Shown: positions 17,602 to 25,373 of the stretch, piece after piece | Layout of the letters: every line of letters starts with the position of its first letter | Numbering within the stretch: the first letter of the stretch is position 1 | NCBI RefSeq assembly: GCF_008824185.1 | Contig: NZ_CP044423.1 | Coordinates: 199,501-263,500, forward strand | DNA: 64,000 bases | Origin: Paracoccus pantotrophus | GTDB lineage: Bacteria; Pseudomonadota; Alphaproteobacteria; Rhodobacterales; Rhodobacteraceae | Direction of reading: 5' to 3' | The notes under the pieces: model-generated | Told to the model about the DNA's origin: nothing | The model's database searches: none | The model's input: only the letters and a program-made list of their open reading frames with translations | Made by a program: the position numbers and the translations under genes

Positions 17602-18675
17602 TCAGTTTTTGCGGTGCACCAGCGCGGCGCCTTCGAAAAGGCGGCGGCAGGTCCGGGTCACGAAGACGATCGGCCCGCCGCCCGCCGCCTCATCCAGTTC
17701 GACGCGAACGTCCATGCGGCCGGTCGGGTGTTCAAACGTCAGGTCCGCCGGATAACGCAGATCGGATAGCGCCGTGCCCACGATACTGTCGGGCAGGGTG
17801 GCCGCGATCGCGACCGAGACCGCGCCGGTCGTCGCCAGCGAGCTGTGGCAAGTGTGCGGCGTGAAATAGCGCACGGCCAGGCTGCCGCCGTTCTTCGGCG
17901 CGCCGATCAGCACCGGCTTCGGCAGGACCGAGCCGCGCACACCGCCCAAGCCCATGCGGCGCCCGGCCTCGATGCGGATCTCCTCCAGCTTCGTCATGAA
18001 ATCGCGGTTCGCGTCCAGCTCGACCGCGCTTTCCGAACCGGTCAGGCCAAAGGCCTCGGCCCGCGCGATCACCACCGGCGTCGCGCCGTCGATCAGCGAC
18101 ACTGGGATGCCGTCGATGATCTCATGCGGGGTGCCGGAGGGCAGCATCATTCCGGTCTTCGCGCCTATGGCTTCCAGGAACGCCAGATAGACCGGCGCGG
18201 CCGTGCCTGGCACGCCGTCGATCTGCGCATCGCCTTGATAGCGCAATTCGCCTCCCGGAGTCTGGATCCGAGCCTCGATAATCTTGCCAGTGTTCACGTT
18301 GTGAACCTTCACCCGGGTCTCACCGTTCTCGGCTGCGACCAAGCCCTGCTCGATGGCGAAGGCGCCGACAGCCGACAGCATGTTGCCGCAGTTCGGCCCC
18401 GTGTCCACCAGCCGCTCCAGCACGTTCACCTGCGCGAAGAGATAGTCGACATCGGCCCCCTCCCGCGTGGCGGGTCCGACGATCGCCACCTTCGAGCTCA
18501 GTGTGTTGCCGCCGCCAATGCCGTCGATCTGCAGCGGATGGCCCGAACCCATGATCTCGATCAGCAACTGATCGCGCTGCTGCGGGTCGCTGGGCAGGTC
18601 ACTGCGCAGGAAGAACGGGCCCTTCGAGGTGCCGCCGCGCATCATGACGCAAGGAATGCGGATCTGATCGTCCAC
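17602..18675 (-). CDS. PrpF/GalD-family isomerase (4-oxalomesaconate tautomerase-like)
   Basis: A 357-residue member of the PrpF family (diaminopimelate epimerase-like fold), the length of GalD. It shows IPCVMMRGGTSKGPFF near the N terminus, GGGNTLSSKVAIV, TGPNCGNMLSAVGAFAIEQG with the active-site cysteine, and the second cysteine in PHTCHSSLATTGA. Family members move a double bond or proton in unsaturated tricarboxylates (2-methylaconitate, 4-oxalomesaconate). I chose the GTG at 18675 because CGGAGGAG lies seven bases before it, although ATGs exist upstream. It is the first gene of the tctCBA/lyase operon and faces the divergent LysR gene. LigJ elsewhere in the window makes 4-oxalomesaconate a credible substrate. 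Confidence 0.85.
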   Translation of the reverse strand: MDDQIRIPCVMMRGGTSKGPFFLRSDLPSDPQQRDQLLIEIMGSGHPLQIDGIGGGNTLSSKVAIVGPATREGADVDYLFAQVNVLERLVDTGPNCGNMLSAVGAFAIEQGLVAAENGETRVKVHNVNTGKIIEARIQTPGGELRYQGDAQIDGVPGTAAPVYLAFLEAIGAKTGMMLPSGTPHEIIDGIPVSLIDGATPVVIARAEAFGLTGSESAVELDANRDFMTKLEEIRIEAGRRMGLGGVRGSVLPKPVLIGAPKNGGSLAVRYFTPHTCHSSLATTGAVSVAIAATLPDSIVGTALSDLRYPADLTFEHPTGRMDVRVELDEAAGGGPIVFVTRTCRRLFEGAALVHRKN

Positions 18676-18710
18676 GTCGATTCTCCTCCGAGGTCTCTCC
18701 ATCGACCTCA

Positions 18711-18770
18711 TGAGATTGCAAATGCTACAATCGAACTGTGTTGTGAATTGCAAAGAGTTGCAGTATTGTT
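18711..18770. promoter_or_regulatory. Divergent promoter with ATTGCAAA direct repeats
   Basis: Between the GalD-like gene and the LysR gene, ATTGCAAA occurs at 18715-18722 and 18747-18754, 32 bp apart (about three helical turns), with another TTGCA at 18758-18762. Local A/T content is well above the surroundings. Paired sites on one helix face in a divergent gap are typical of LysR-type recall/activation sites. Binding by the adjacent LysR is inferred. Confidence 0.45.
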
Positions 18771-18775
18771 GCGAT

Positions 18776-19678
18776 ATGCGGAACAATTTCGAGTTCTTGG
18801 ACCTGCGTGCCTTTCTGGCCGTGCTGGAATTTGCCTCGTTCAGCGAGGCAGCAAGGCACCTGAACCTATCAACGCCGGCGCTTTCGCGCAGGATCAAATC
18901 CTTCGAGGAAGCCGTCGGAGCACAGCTGATCGAACGCACAACCAGACGTGTCGCGCCCACACAGATCGGGCGTGAACTGATGCCTCTTGTCAGGCGACTG
19001 GTGGATGAATTCGAGGAATCGATCCTGTCGATCAGCGATCTGCGCGGCCGTCATCGCGCGCAAGTGACGCTCGCATCAGTCCCGACCGCAGCGTTTTACT
19101 TCCTGCCGCGTGTGATCGAGACCTTCAATCAGCGTTTTCCCGGGATCAGGTTTCGCATCATGGACCTATCCGCAAACGAAGGCCTGGATGCCGTCGCGAA
19201 CGGCGAGGTGGAGTTCGGCATAAACATTATCGGTGCTTCGCGGGAGGAACTGGTATTTACACCGTTGATGGAGGATCCGTTTGTCTTGGCCTGCCGCCGC
19301 GATCATCCTCTAGCGGCAACGTCGACATTGCCTTGGTCCGCTCTTCAGGGCCATCCCCTGATCGGGGTCTCGAAGAAATCGGGGAATCGGGCGGTGCTCG
19401 ATCACGCTCTGGCGGTTGCAAATCAACAACTTGCGTTAAACTGGTTCTATGAGGTGAACCATCTTTCGACCTCCTTGGGGCTAGTCGAGGCGGGGTTGGG
19501 AATATCGGTCCTGCCGAAGCTGGCCACTCCGCAGCGGGAACATCCGTTGATCGCAACGATCAAGCTTGTCGATCCAATCGTCACGCGATCCATTGGGGTT
19601 GTCGAACGACGCGGCGCGAGGTTGTCGCCGTCCGCCATGCGTTTCAGGGAAATGCTGGTGACCGAATGGCGGGGCTAG
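18776..19678 (+). CDS. LysR-family transcriptional regulator of the TTT/lyase operon
   Basis: A 300-residue LysR-type regulator. The N-terminal winged helix has LRAFLAVLEFASFSEAARHL, then LSTPALSRRIKSFEEAVGAQL and LIERTTRRV. The remaining 210 residues form a periplasmic-binding-protein-like effector domain ending LSPSAMRFREML. The start at 18776 (MRNNFEFL) is preferred over upstream ATGs because the frame before it lacks family similarity. It is transcribed away from the GalD-tctCBA-lyase operon across a 100-bp gap, the classic arrangement for control of that operon by an imported acid or its metabolite. Confidence 0.9.
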   Translation: MRNNFEFLDLRAFLAVLEFASFSEAARHLNLSTPALSRRIKSFEEAVGAQLIERTTRRVAPTQIGRELMPLVRRLVDEFEESILSISDLRGRHRAQVTLASVPTAAFYFLPRVIETFNQRFPGIRFRIMDLSANEGLDAVANGEVEFGINIIGASREELVFTPLMEDPFVLACRRDHPLAATSTLPWSALQGHPLIGVSKKSGNRAVLDHALAVANQQLALNWFYEVNHLSTSLGLVEAGLGISVLPKLATPQREHPLIATIKLVDPIVTRSIGVVERRGARLSPSAMRFREMLVTEWRG

Positions 19679-19735
19679 ACCGCGAGAGCAACCTTCTCCT
19701 CGAGGCGCTGGCCAAGATCGAGGCCGATTTCCAGG

Positions 19736-20047
19736 GTGCCGGTCGCCCATGACGGCGGGGTTTCGGCGGTAAAGGCCGTGGATCACATCGCCCGCAGCCC
19801 GCTGTTCCAGGGGCTGGACATCCATGTGGTCACGGTCGGCAGCGCCACGTCCGAAGCACTGAAGGGGTTGGCGCATGCCAAGGCTTCCCTGCAGGCCGCC
19901 GGGATCAGGGCCGAGACCGCGATCCTGCCGGGGCGGCCGGAAACCGCGCTTGGCAAGCTGGTGGATGAGGCGCAGTTCGGCATGCTGGTCATGGGGGCCT
20001 ACGGCCATTCGCGCAAGCTCGACCTCGACGTTGCATGCTCCGACTGA
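19736..20047 (+). pseudogene. Universal stress protein (UspA) fragment
   Basis: Reading from a GTG at 19736, about 100 codons resemble the second half of a UspA protein: VAHDGGVSAVKAVDHIA, DIHVVTVGSAT, AGIRAETAILPGRPETALG and FGMLVMGAYGHSR. The match ends at GHSR, before the usual nucleotide-binding tail. A short earlier piece (LDRESNLLLEALAKIEADF, 19675-19733) is in another frame. Both ends are therefore missing or shifted, and the gene is dead. Confidence 0.65.
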
Positions 20048-20096
20048 TATGCCCTGCCTTCGATACGGTCCGAAGGGTGGCAAGGCCAAGAACACA

Positions 20097-20570
20097 TCAA
20101 GGCTGGTTTCGCTGTCCCGTTTCCAGAACGGCCCCGATCAGGGCCAGCCCGGCATCCACGCGGGCGGGATTGGGGAAGTTGCGATTGGCCAGGATGACCA
20201 GACCCAGATCCTCGTCCGGGATGAAGGCGACATAGCCGCCGAAACCGTTCGTCGATCCGGTCTTGCCGAACAGCACCGCATGATCGGAGGCATCGGGCGG
20301 GTCCAGCGGCGTGGCGGGCTGGCTTTCCATGACCATCTCGGCCGCGTTCCCGGCCAGCAGTTGGTCGCGGGAAACCGGCCAGGGATAGCGTTCCCAGATC
20401 ATCGCCTGCTGGAAATGCCGCGTCCCCGTCTGGCCGGCATGGGTCTGCGCCACGGCCGCGCGCAGATCGGGCGCGACATCCGCATCGCCCAGATTGATCC
20501 GCAGGAAGCGCAGCATGTCCCGCAGGTCCGATTTCAGGCCATAGGCCTCGTCGTCGAGCATCCAGGTCCT
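20097..20570 (-). pseudogene. Class C beta-lactamase C-terminal fragment
   Basis: About 155 minus-strand codons match the last part of AmpC-type serine beta-lactamases. LFGKTGSTNGFGGYVAFIP carries the KTG box, and LGLVILANRNFPNPARVDAG is the typical ending. The SxxK and YxN motifs, which lie further upstream, are absent because the reading ends near 20570 at the IS21 remnant. It cannot be a working enzyme. It records that a complete ampC-like gene was once present and was cut by the IS or a later deletion. Confidence 0.75.
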
Positions 20571-20574
20571 GCGG

Positions 20575-20805
20575 TTGCTCGAGACCTTCGATCTGGCTGA
20601 CCTGCATGCCGCGGTAAAGCAGGCGCTTCAGATGGGCGCGATCGGCTTTGACGCCGTAAAGCACCTGCTGCTTTGCCGTGTTGAACACCGTCCGCCCCGG
20701 CTGGACCTGGACTGCTATCCCTATCTGCCGCGGACGACAGTCGATAAGACCAGGCCCGGGTCCTATATGCGGCTGCTGTCGAGCGATGCAGAGGACGCGG
20801 CATGA
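20575..20805 (+). pseudogene. istA: istA C-terminal fragment (IS21 transposase)
   Basis: About 75 codons ending in TGA at 20803-20805 match the end of IstA: VKQALQMGAIGFDAVKHLLL, then RPPRLDLDCYPYLPRTTV and YMRLLSSD. The N-terminal HTH and the DDE catalytic core are missing. It overlaps the istB start by four bases, as in intact IS21 elements. Without the core the element cannot move by itself. Confidence 0.75.
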
Positions 20806-21566
20806 ACGACGCCCCGGAAATCCTGCTCACCCATCACCTCAAGGCCCTGAAGCTGCCAACATTCCTGCGCGAACATCAGAAGCTGGCCCGGCAATGCGCG
20901 GCCGAAGGCATGGACCATGTCCGCTACCTTGCCCGCCTCGTCGAACTGGAGCTGATTGACCGGGAGCGGCGGATGGTCGAGCGCCGCATCAAGGCCGCCA
21001 AATTCCCCGCGGTCAAAAGCCTCGACAGCTTCGACTTCAGCGCCATTCCGAAGCTCAACAAGATGCAGGTGCTGGAACTGGCCCGCTGCGAATGGATCGA
21101 CCGTCGCGAGAACGTCATTGCCCTCGGCCCAAGTGGCACGGGCAAGACGCATATCGCCCTTGGCCTCGGACTGGCGGCTTGTCAGAAGGGGCTCTCCGTG
21201 GGCTTCACCACCGCCGCGAGCCTGGTCAGTGAGATGATGGAGGCCCGCGACGAGCGCCGTCTGCTTCGCTTTCAGAAGCAAATGGCCGGTTACAAGTTGC
21301 TGATCATCGACGAACTGGGCTTTGTGCCGCTGTCCAAGACCGGCGCCGAATTGTTGTTCGAGCTGATCTCGCAACGTTACGAGCGCGGCGCGACCTTGAT
21401 TACCAGCAATCTGCCCTTCGATGAATGGACCGAGACCTTCGGCTCCGAGCGCCTCACCGGCGCACTGCTCGACAGGCTGACCCATCACGTCAGCATCCTC
21501 GAGATGAACGGCGAGAGTTATCGTCTCGCCAACAGCACTGCCCGAAAGCAGCAACAAAAGTCCTGA
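20802..21566 (+). CDS. istB: IstB, IS21 helper ATPase
   Basis: A 254-residue DnaA-like AAA+ ATPase, full length for IstB. LGPSGTGKTHIALGLG is the Walker A, KLLIIDELGFVPLSKTGAEL the Walker B region, and ATLITSNLPFDEW the sensor 1 region. IstB helps the IstA transposase choose targets. IstA is truncated here, so this copy has no partner unless another IS21 exists elsewhere in the genome. Confidence 0.92.
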   Translation: MNDAPEILLTHHLKALKLPTFLREHQKLARQCAAEGMDHVRYLARLVELELIDRERRMVERRIKAAKFPAVKSLDSFDFSAIPKLNKMQVLELARCEWIDRRENVIALGPSGTGKTHIALGLGLAACQKGLSVGFTTAASLVSEMMEARDERRLLRFQKQMAGYKLLIIDELGFVPLSKTGAELLFELISQRYERGATLITSNLPFDEWTETFGSERLTGALLDRLTHHVSILEMNGESYRLANSTARKQQQKS

Positions 21567-21654
21567 AATCAGATGGTGCTGTTTTGGCCCAAGGGGCCAA
21601 TGCGCCATGGCACGCGCCAGCTATCTGGTAAGCGCGCGCGCCATGGCGCCGGTC

Positions 21655-21713
21655 ACCGCCGCGTGGCCGGATTTTACTCCGCCGCGTGGCCGGATATTGC
21701 ACCGCCGTTGACA
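21655..21713. repeat. IS21 right-end terminal repeats
   Basis: CCGCCGCGTGGCCGGATTTT at 21656-21675 and CCGCCGCGTGGCCGGATATT at 21679-21698 are tandem near-copies, followed by CCGCCGTTGACA to 21713. They match the multiple-terminal-repeat layout that IstA binds in IS21 elements. Confidence 0.6.
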
Positions 21714-22010
21714 TGCCGGTCAGGACGCGCAACGAGGTGGGGATCTGGCCTGTCCTGTTCATCACCGTGTCGCAGAGCGGGAAAGTTATGGAATTCTCTT
21801 GGCGAATTTTGCCCGTATTGGGGCTGGGCACCATCCGCGAGCGCGAATTTCTTATGGGCTGGGCGCAGTTTCTATTGGTCCCCCTTCGGTCCAGCCGCTA
21901 GCCTTGTCAGCAGAGAGGAGGGCGCCCGCCGGATCGCGGATCCAGCACGGGCGCGCCGGCGCGTGTTTCCGCAGCGCGGAATAGCCGCATCGAAGACAAG
22001 GGAGGAAAAC
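21714..22010. other. Non-coding stretch between the IS21 end and the second LysR gene
   Basis: Together with the IS21 end this makes about 440 bp without a gene. I recognise no coding similarity in it. An open frame passes through from 21573 into the LysR gene, but its composition is unlike coding sequence here. The last 20 bases supply AAGGGAGGAAAAC, the ribosome site of the gene at 22011. It probably also holds that gene's promoter. Confidence 0.5.
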
Positions 22011-23276
22011 ATGTTTCACCTCGCGGACGTTCCGAACCTGCGCCATCTGCGCATGGTCCAGGTCATCGGCAAACTCGGTGGAGTAAGCTGCGCCTCGCGC
22101 GAATTGAGCACCTCGCAGCCAGCCGTGACCCAGGCTGTGGCCAATATCGAGGCCGAGATCGGGCTGCCCATCTTCGAACGTTGCGCTACCGGCACCTATC
22201 CCACCACGATCGGGAAGCAATTCCTGCTTCGTATCGACCGTTTCTTCGACACGCTCGATACGGCGCTGGCACAGGTTCTCGGCCGGCCCGATGGTGCGGC
22301 GGACCGCATCCCGCCCCGGATAGAGCGACTTGTGACGGGAACCCAGCTCCGCGCGCTGATCGTGACCTGCGAGCAGGGCCGCGTCAGCGAGATCGCCGAT
22401 TCACTGGGCCTGTCGCCGGCCTCGCTTTTCCGCTCGGCGCGGAGCTTCGAGCGAGCGCTCGGCAAGCAGCTTTTCGACCGGACGGCGCAGGGTCCGATCC
22501 CGAACCGCACTGGAAACTACCTGGCCCGCGAATTCCGCCGCGCGGTGCGCGAATTGGAGCTGGCACGGGGCGAGGTGCTGCTGGCCGCCGGGACCGAGAG
22601 TCTCGAGCTGGTCATAGGCACGCTTCCCATGGCGGGATCGCACGATCTCGCCGAGGCGACGCGGCGGTTCATGTCCGCCTATCCCTCCACAAAGGTGCGG
22701 CTCGTCACCGGCGAATATCACAAGCTTCTCAATGATCTTTCAAACAGCCGGATCGACATGATCTTCGGCATGCTGCGCCGTCCCGAATGGGCCGACGATG
22801 TAAGCGAGGAAGTGCTTTTCACCGACAACTACTGCCTGGTTGCTCGTGTCGGGCACGCGTTGACGCGGCTTGAGGACGTCACCCCCTCGGATCTGGCCGG
22901 CTATGAATGGGTGGTCCCGCAGAAGGGCACGCCGCGGCGCAACCGGATCGAGCAGATCTTCGCAGATGAGCCGGTGCGGCCGAAATTTCATCTCGAAACC
23001 TCGTCCCTGACGATGATCCGCTCGCTGCTGCTGAATTCAGATACGGTTACCCTGATGACCCGGTCAGAGTTGCAGAACGATGTCGAACTGGGCGTTCTCA
23101 AGGTTCTGCCCTGCAGGTTTCTTGACAATGTGTTGCTGAAGGGCGTGACGACGCGCAGCGACTGGCTGCCGACCGCGGCGCATAACGCGTTTCTCGACTG
23201 CCTGCGCGAGGTGACAGGAAAGGCCAACCACGCGGGAAAGCCGGATTCGGGATCTGACATCCGAATGGCCTCCTGA
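22011..23276 (+). CDS. LysR-family regulator with two HTH domains
   Basis: A 421-residue protein, over 100 longer than a normal LysR regulator. Residues about 8-70 form one winged helix (VIGKLGGVSCASRELSTSQP, VTQAVANIEAEIGLPIFER). Residues about 110-180 look like a second (VSEIADSLGLSPASLFRSAR, SFERALGKQLFDRT). From about 195 a LysR effector-binding domain follows (LELVIGTLPMAGSHDLAEA, IDMIFGMLRRPEW). GGGAGGAAAAC fixes the ATG at 22011. It converges on the HpaI aldolase gene, with a terminator between. It most likely controls the aromatic-acid-type genes of block 3, but that is position only. Confidence 0.85.
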   Translation: MFHLADVPNLRHLRMVQVIGKLGGVSCASRELSTSQPAVTQAVANIEAEIGLPIFERCATGTYPTTIGKQFLLRIDRFFDTLDTALAQVLGRPDGAADRIPPRIERLVTGTQLRALIVTCEQGRVSEIADSLGLSPASLFRSARSFERALGKQLFDRTAQGPIPNRTGNYLAREFRRAVRELELARGEVLLAAGTESLELVIGTLPMAGSHDLAEATRRFMSAYPSTKVRLVTGEYHKLLNDLSNSRIDMIFGMLRRPEWADDVSEEVLFTDNYCLVARVGHALTRLEDVTPSDLAGYEWVVPQKGTPRRNRIEQIFADEPVRPKFHLETSSLTMIRSLLLNSDTVTLMTRSELQNDVELGVLKVLPCRFLDNVLLKGVTTRSDWLPTAAHNAFLDCLREVTGKANHAGKPDSGSDIRMAS

Positions 23277-23297
23277 CGAGGCCTTATCGAAAGGCAA

Positions 23298-23327
23298 GGC
23301 CCGGAGCTTATGCTCCGGGCCCTTTTT
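23298..23327 (+). terminator. Rho-independent terminator after the LysR gene
   Basis: GGCCCGGAGC, TTAT loop and GCTCCGGGCC form a perfect 10-bp stem at 23298-23321, followed by CTTTTT. The T-run suits plus-strand transcripts from the LysR gene; the converging aldolase gene ends at the T-run. Confidence 0.85.
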
Positions 23328-24178
23328 CACATCAGCGATTTCGCCTTTTCCAGCGTGGCATAGCTGCGCGACGGACTGGTGAACAGGATGTCGTAGCCCT
23401 CGGCAATCACTTCGCCCGCATTGGCCAGGGTGACATGCGGATGGGCGACACGCATTCCCGCGGCCTTGGCGGCGGCCAGGATGCTGCGCTTGGCCTCGGC
23501 GACGACCGGGTGCTCGTACTGGCGCGGATAGCCCAGTTGCTGGCTCAGGTCGCCCTCTCCGATCATGATCGCGCCGATACCGGGGACCGCAAGGATATCC
23601 TGCAGGTTCTCCATCGCCTCGACGCTTTCGATCATGACGATGACCATGATCTCGCCTTCGGGGACCAGGGGCCAGACATCTGCGCGCGCGTAATATTCCG
23701 GCACAGTCAGTCCCCAATAGCGCGAGGCCGTATTGGGCGCATCGCCGCGCAGTCCTTTGGGCTCGTAGTTCGGTGCATCCTTGGGGCGGGCATATCGGCA
23801 GGCGGCGACCGCGTTGCGGGCCTGCTCGGCCGTCGCGATATGCGGGAACACGACGCCGTAAACGCCCTGGTCCAGGACCTGCTTGGCCATCCAGGTGTTC
23901 ATCTCGGCCCCGTTCGCGGGAATGCGGACAAAGGGGGTCACGCTGGGACGCAGGCTGGCGCCCTCGATCATGCGCCGCCGGTTCAGCATGAACTGCAGCG
24001 CGTCCCGCAGTTCGGAGGGCGAATAGGGCGTGTGCTCCATCTCGAAAAGCACGCCGTCGAGTTGTGACATCCCCAGCTGGATTGCTTCCTCGCGCTCGGC
24101 GCGGGCAAAGGCCATGGTCGGTTTGCGGCCCTCTTCCAGTGCCGCGATGATGCCGTTCAGACGTCCGGTCTTGTCCAT
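23327..24178 (-). CDS. HpcH/HpaI-family aldolase
   Basis: A 283-residue class II aldolase of the HpcH/HpaI/citrate lyase beta fold. Metal-ligand positions are the Glu in VIVMIESVEAMENL and the Asp in IGEGDLSQQLGYP. FVRIPANGAEMNTWMAKQVL and QGVYGVVFPHIATAEQARNA carry the phosphate/pyruvate-binding arginine and barrel strands. These enzymes split hydroxy-oxo acids to pyruvate plus an aldehyde or oxo acid. Next to LigJ-type genes, a likely role is cleavage of 4-carboxy-4-hydroxy-2-oxoadipate to pyruvate and oxaloacetate, though the usual enzyme for that step is of another family. It lies 26 bp after the decarboxylase-family gene. Confidence 0.85.
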   Translation of the reverse strand: MDKTGRLNGIIAALEEGRKPTMAFARAEREEAIQLGMSQLDGVLFEMEHTPYSPSELRDALQFMLNRRRMIEGASLRPSVTPFVRIPANGAEMNTWMAKQVLDQGVYGVVFPHIATAEQARNAVAACRYARPKDAPNYEPKGLRGDAPNTASRYWGLTVPEYYARADVWPLVPEGEIMVIVMIESVEAMENLQDILAVPGIGAIMIGEGDLSQQLGYPRQYEHPVVAEAKRSILAAAKAAGMRVAHPHVTLANAGEVIAEGYDILFTSPSRSYATLEKAKSLM

Positions 24179-24204
24179 ATCTTTCTTATCTCTCTTTCGT
24201 GGGT

Positions 24205-25179
24205 TCAGAACGGCAGGAACATGTCTTCGGCCTTGTAGGGCCGGGGGATCAGGCCTTGCTGGTGGCCGTAGCGGATCAGCGCCTCGATCGAGGCTCGGTT
24301 TGCCTCCAGCCCATAGGGCAGCGGGTCGTCACCGACGATCTGCATCAGCTTGCGGTCCTTCTCGGCCTGCTTGCCCGTTGCGGTGCCGGCGCGAAGCGCC
24401 TCCAGATAGGGGGCCTTGGCTTCGACAAAGGCATCATAGAGCGAACGGGCAAGCCCGGGATTTGCCTGCAGCACCTCTTCCTTGATCGCCAGCGTGCCGT
24501 GGATCGGATAGACGCCGTTTCGGGCATAGACTTCGCGGTCAAGTTCTGCGGCATTGGGGAAAAGCTGACGCAGGTCGTCGGGCAGGGCAGGGCCGCTCTC
24601 GTTCCAGCCCGCGCCGGGCTTGCCGGCACGCCCGATTCCGGCATCCCCGGTGCAGGCGGCATCCAGCTTGCCCTCGGCCATCATCGCGACCAGCGAGGAA
24701 TCCTCGGCAACGTGGCGGACGTTCGCGGGCAGCTTCAGCGCCGCGACATGCTCCTCGTCGTCAACCCACCAGTTCACCTTGTCGATGTCGACGCCGTATT
24801 CGTTTTGCAGCAGGCCGCGTTTCCAGACGCCGGTAGTTACCGAATAGGCGCGGACGCCGAAATTCTTGCCCTCCAGATCCTTCGGCGCTTCGATGCCTGC
24901 GCCCGGCCGCACGACCAGGCCTTCGTGATGAAAGCGGCGAACGAAGAAAACTGGCAAGGCGATGATGGGCACGCCATAGGCGCGTGCGATGATATAGGTC
25001 GTGGGGGCGATTTCGCAGGCATCGAAAGCCAGGTCGCGCACCATCCGGCGGAAGGCGGCGATATGGGGCTTCACCTCCTCGAATTCGAGCTTGGCGCCGG
25101 ATACGGCGACCGTGCCGGATTTCAGCGCCTCGGTATAGGGATAGGTGCGCAAGGCCACCTTCAGGGTGGGCGTGGACAT
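24205..25179 (-). CDS. 4,5-dihydroxyphthalate decarboxylase-family protein, copy 1
   Basis: A 324-residue protein with the periplasmic-binding-like fold of the Pht5/4,5-dihydroxyphthalate decarboxylase family. LKVALRTYPYTEALKSGTV opens it; FDACEIAPTTYIIARAYGVP, HEGLVVRPGAGIEAPKDLEG and GVRAYSVTTGVWKRGLLQNEYGV follow. No signal peptide is seen, consistent with a cytosolic enzyme rather than a transporter component. AGAGGAATCCGC precedes the ATG at 25179. It is transcribed with the HpaI aldolase. A second family member lies at 30172. Many annotated members have no proven activity, so the reaction is tentative. Confidence 0.78.
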   Translation of the reverse strand: MSTPTLKVALRTYPYTEALKSGTVAVSGAKLEFEEVKPHIAAFRRMVRDLAFDACEIAPTTYIIARAYGVPIIALPVFFVRRFHHEGLVVRPGAGIEAPKDLEGKNFGVRAYSVTTGVWKRGLLQNEYGVDIDKVNWWVDDEEHVAALKLPANVRHVAEDSSLVAMMAEGKLDAACTGDAGIGRAGKPGAGWNESGPALPDDLRQLFPNAAELDREVYARNGVYPIHGTLAIKEEVLQANPGLARSLYDAFVEAKAPYLEALRAGTATGKQAEKDRKLMQIVGDDPLPYGLEANRASIEALIRYGHQQGLIPRPYKAEDMFLPF

Positions 25180-25373
25180 GCGGATTCCTCTCTGATCGGA
25201 AACTGTCATCCCCGTTGCATACGGGGCCGTCCTTCTTCTAATCCCGCGCCACGCCAATTGTTTAATAGGAGATCGCGCCTTTCCCATAGGATTGCCGCTG
25301 CGGTCTAAAGCCGACCGGTTTCATATATGCGCGGCACGAATTCCAATTGGCGCCGTGAAGCCCACCGAGGCTA

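Larger units (their letters stand above)
20570..21713 (+). mobile_element. Truncated IS21-family element
   Basis: The element retains the tail of istA, a full istB and the right end, but its left end and most of istA are gone. The right end has two copies of CCGCCGCGTGGCCGGAT followed by CCGCCGTTGACA ending at 21713. Repeated end sequences finishing in ACA are usual for IS21. The left junction abuts the beta-lactamase fragment near 20570. Confidence 0.7.

Noticed and set aside
20097..20570. Functional beta-lactamase resistance gene
   Set aside because: Only the C-terminal third remains; the nucleophile and YxN motifs are missing.
24205..25179. Treating the decarboxylase-family protein as a transporter binding protein
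   Set aside because: No signal peptide and no permease nearby; it is coupled with an aldolase gene.
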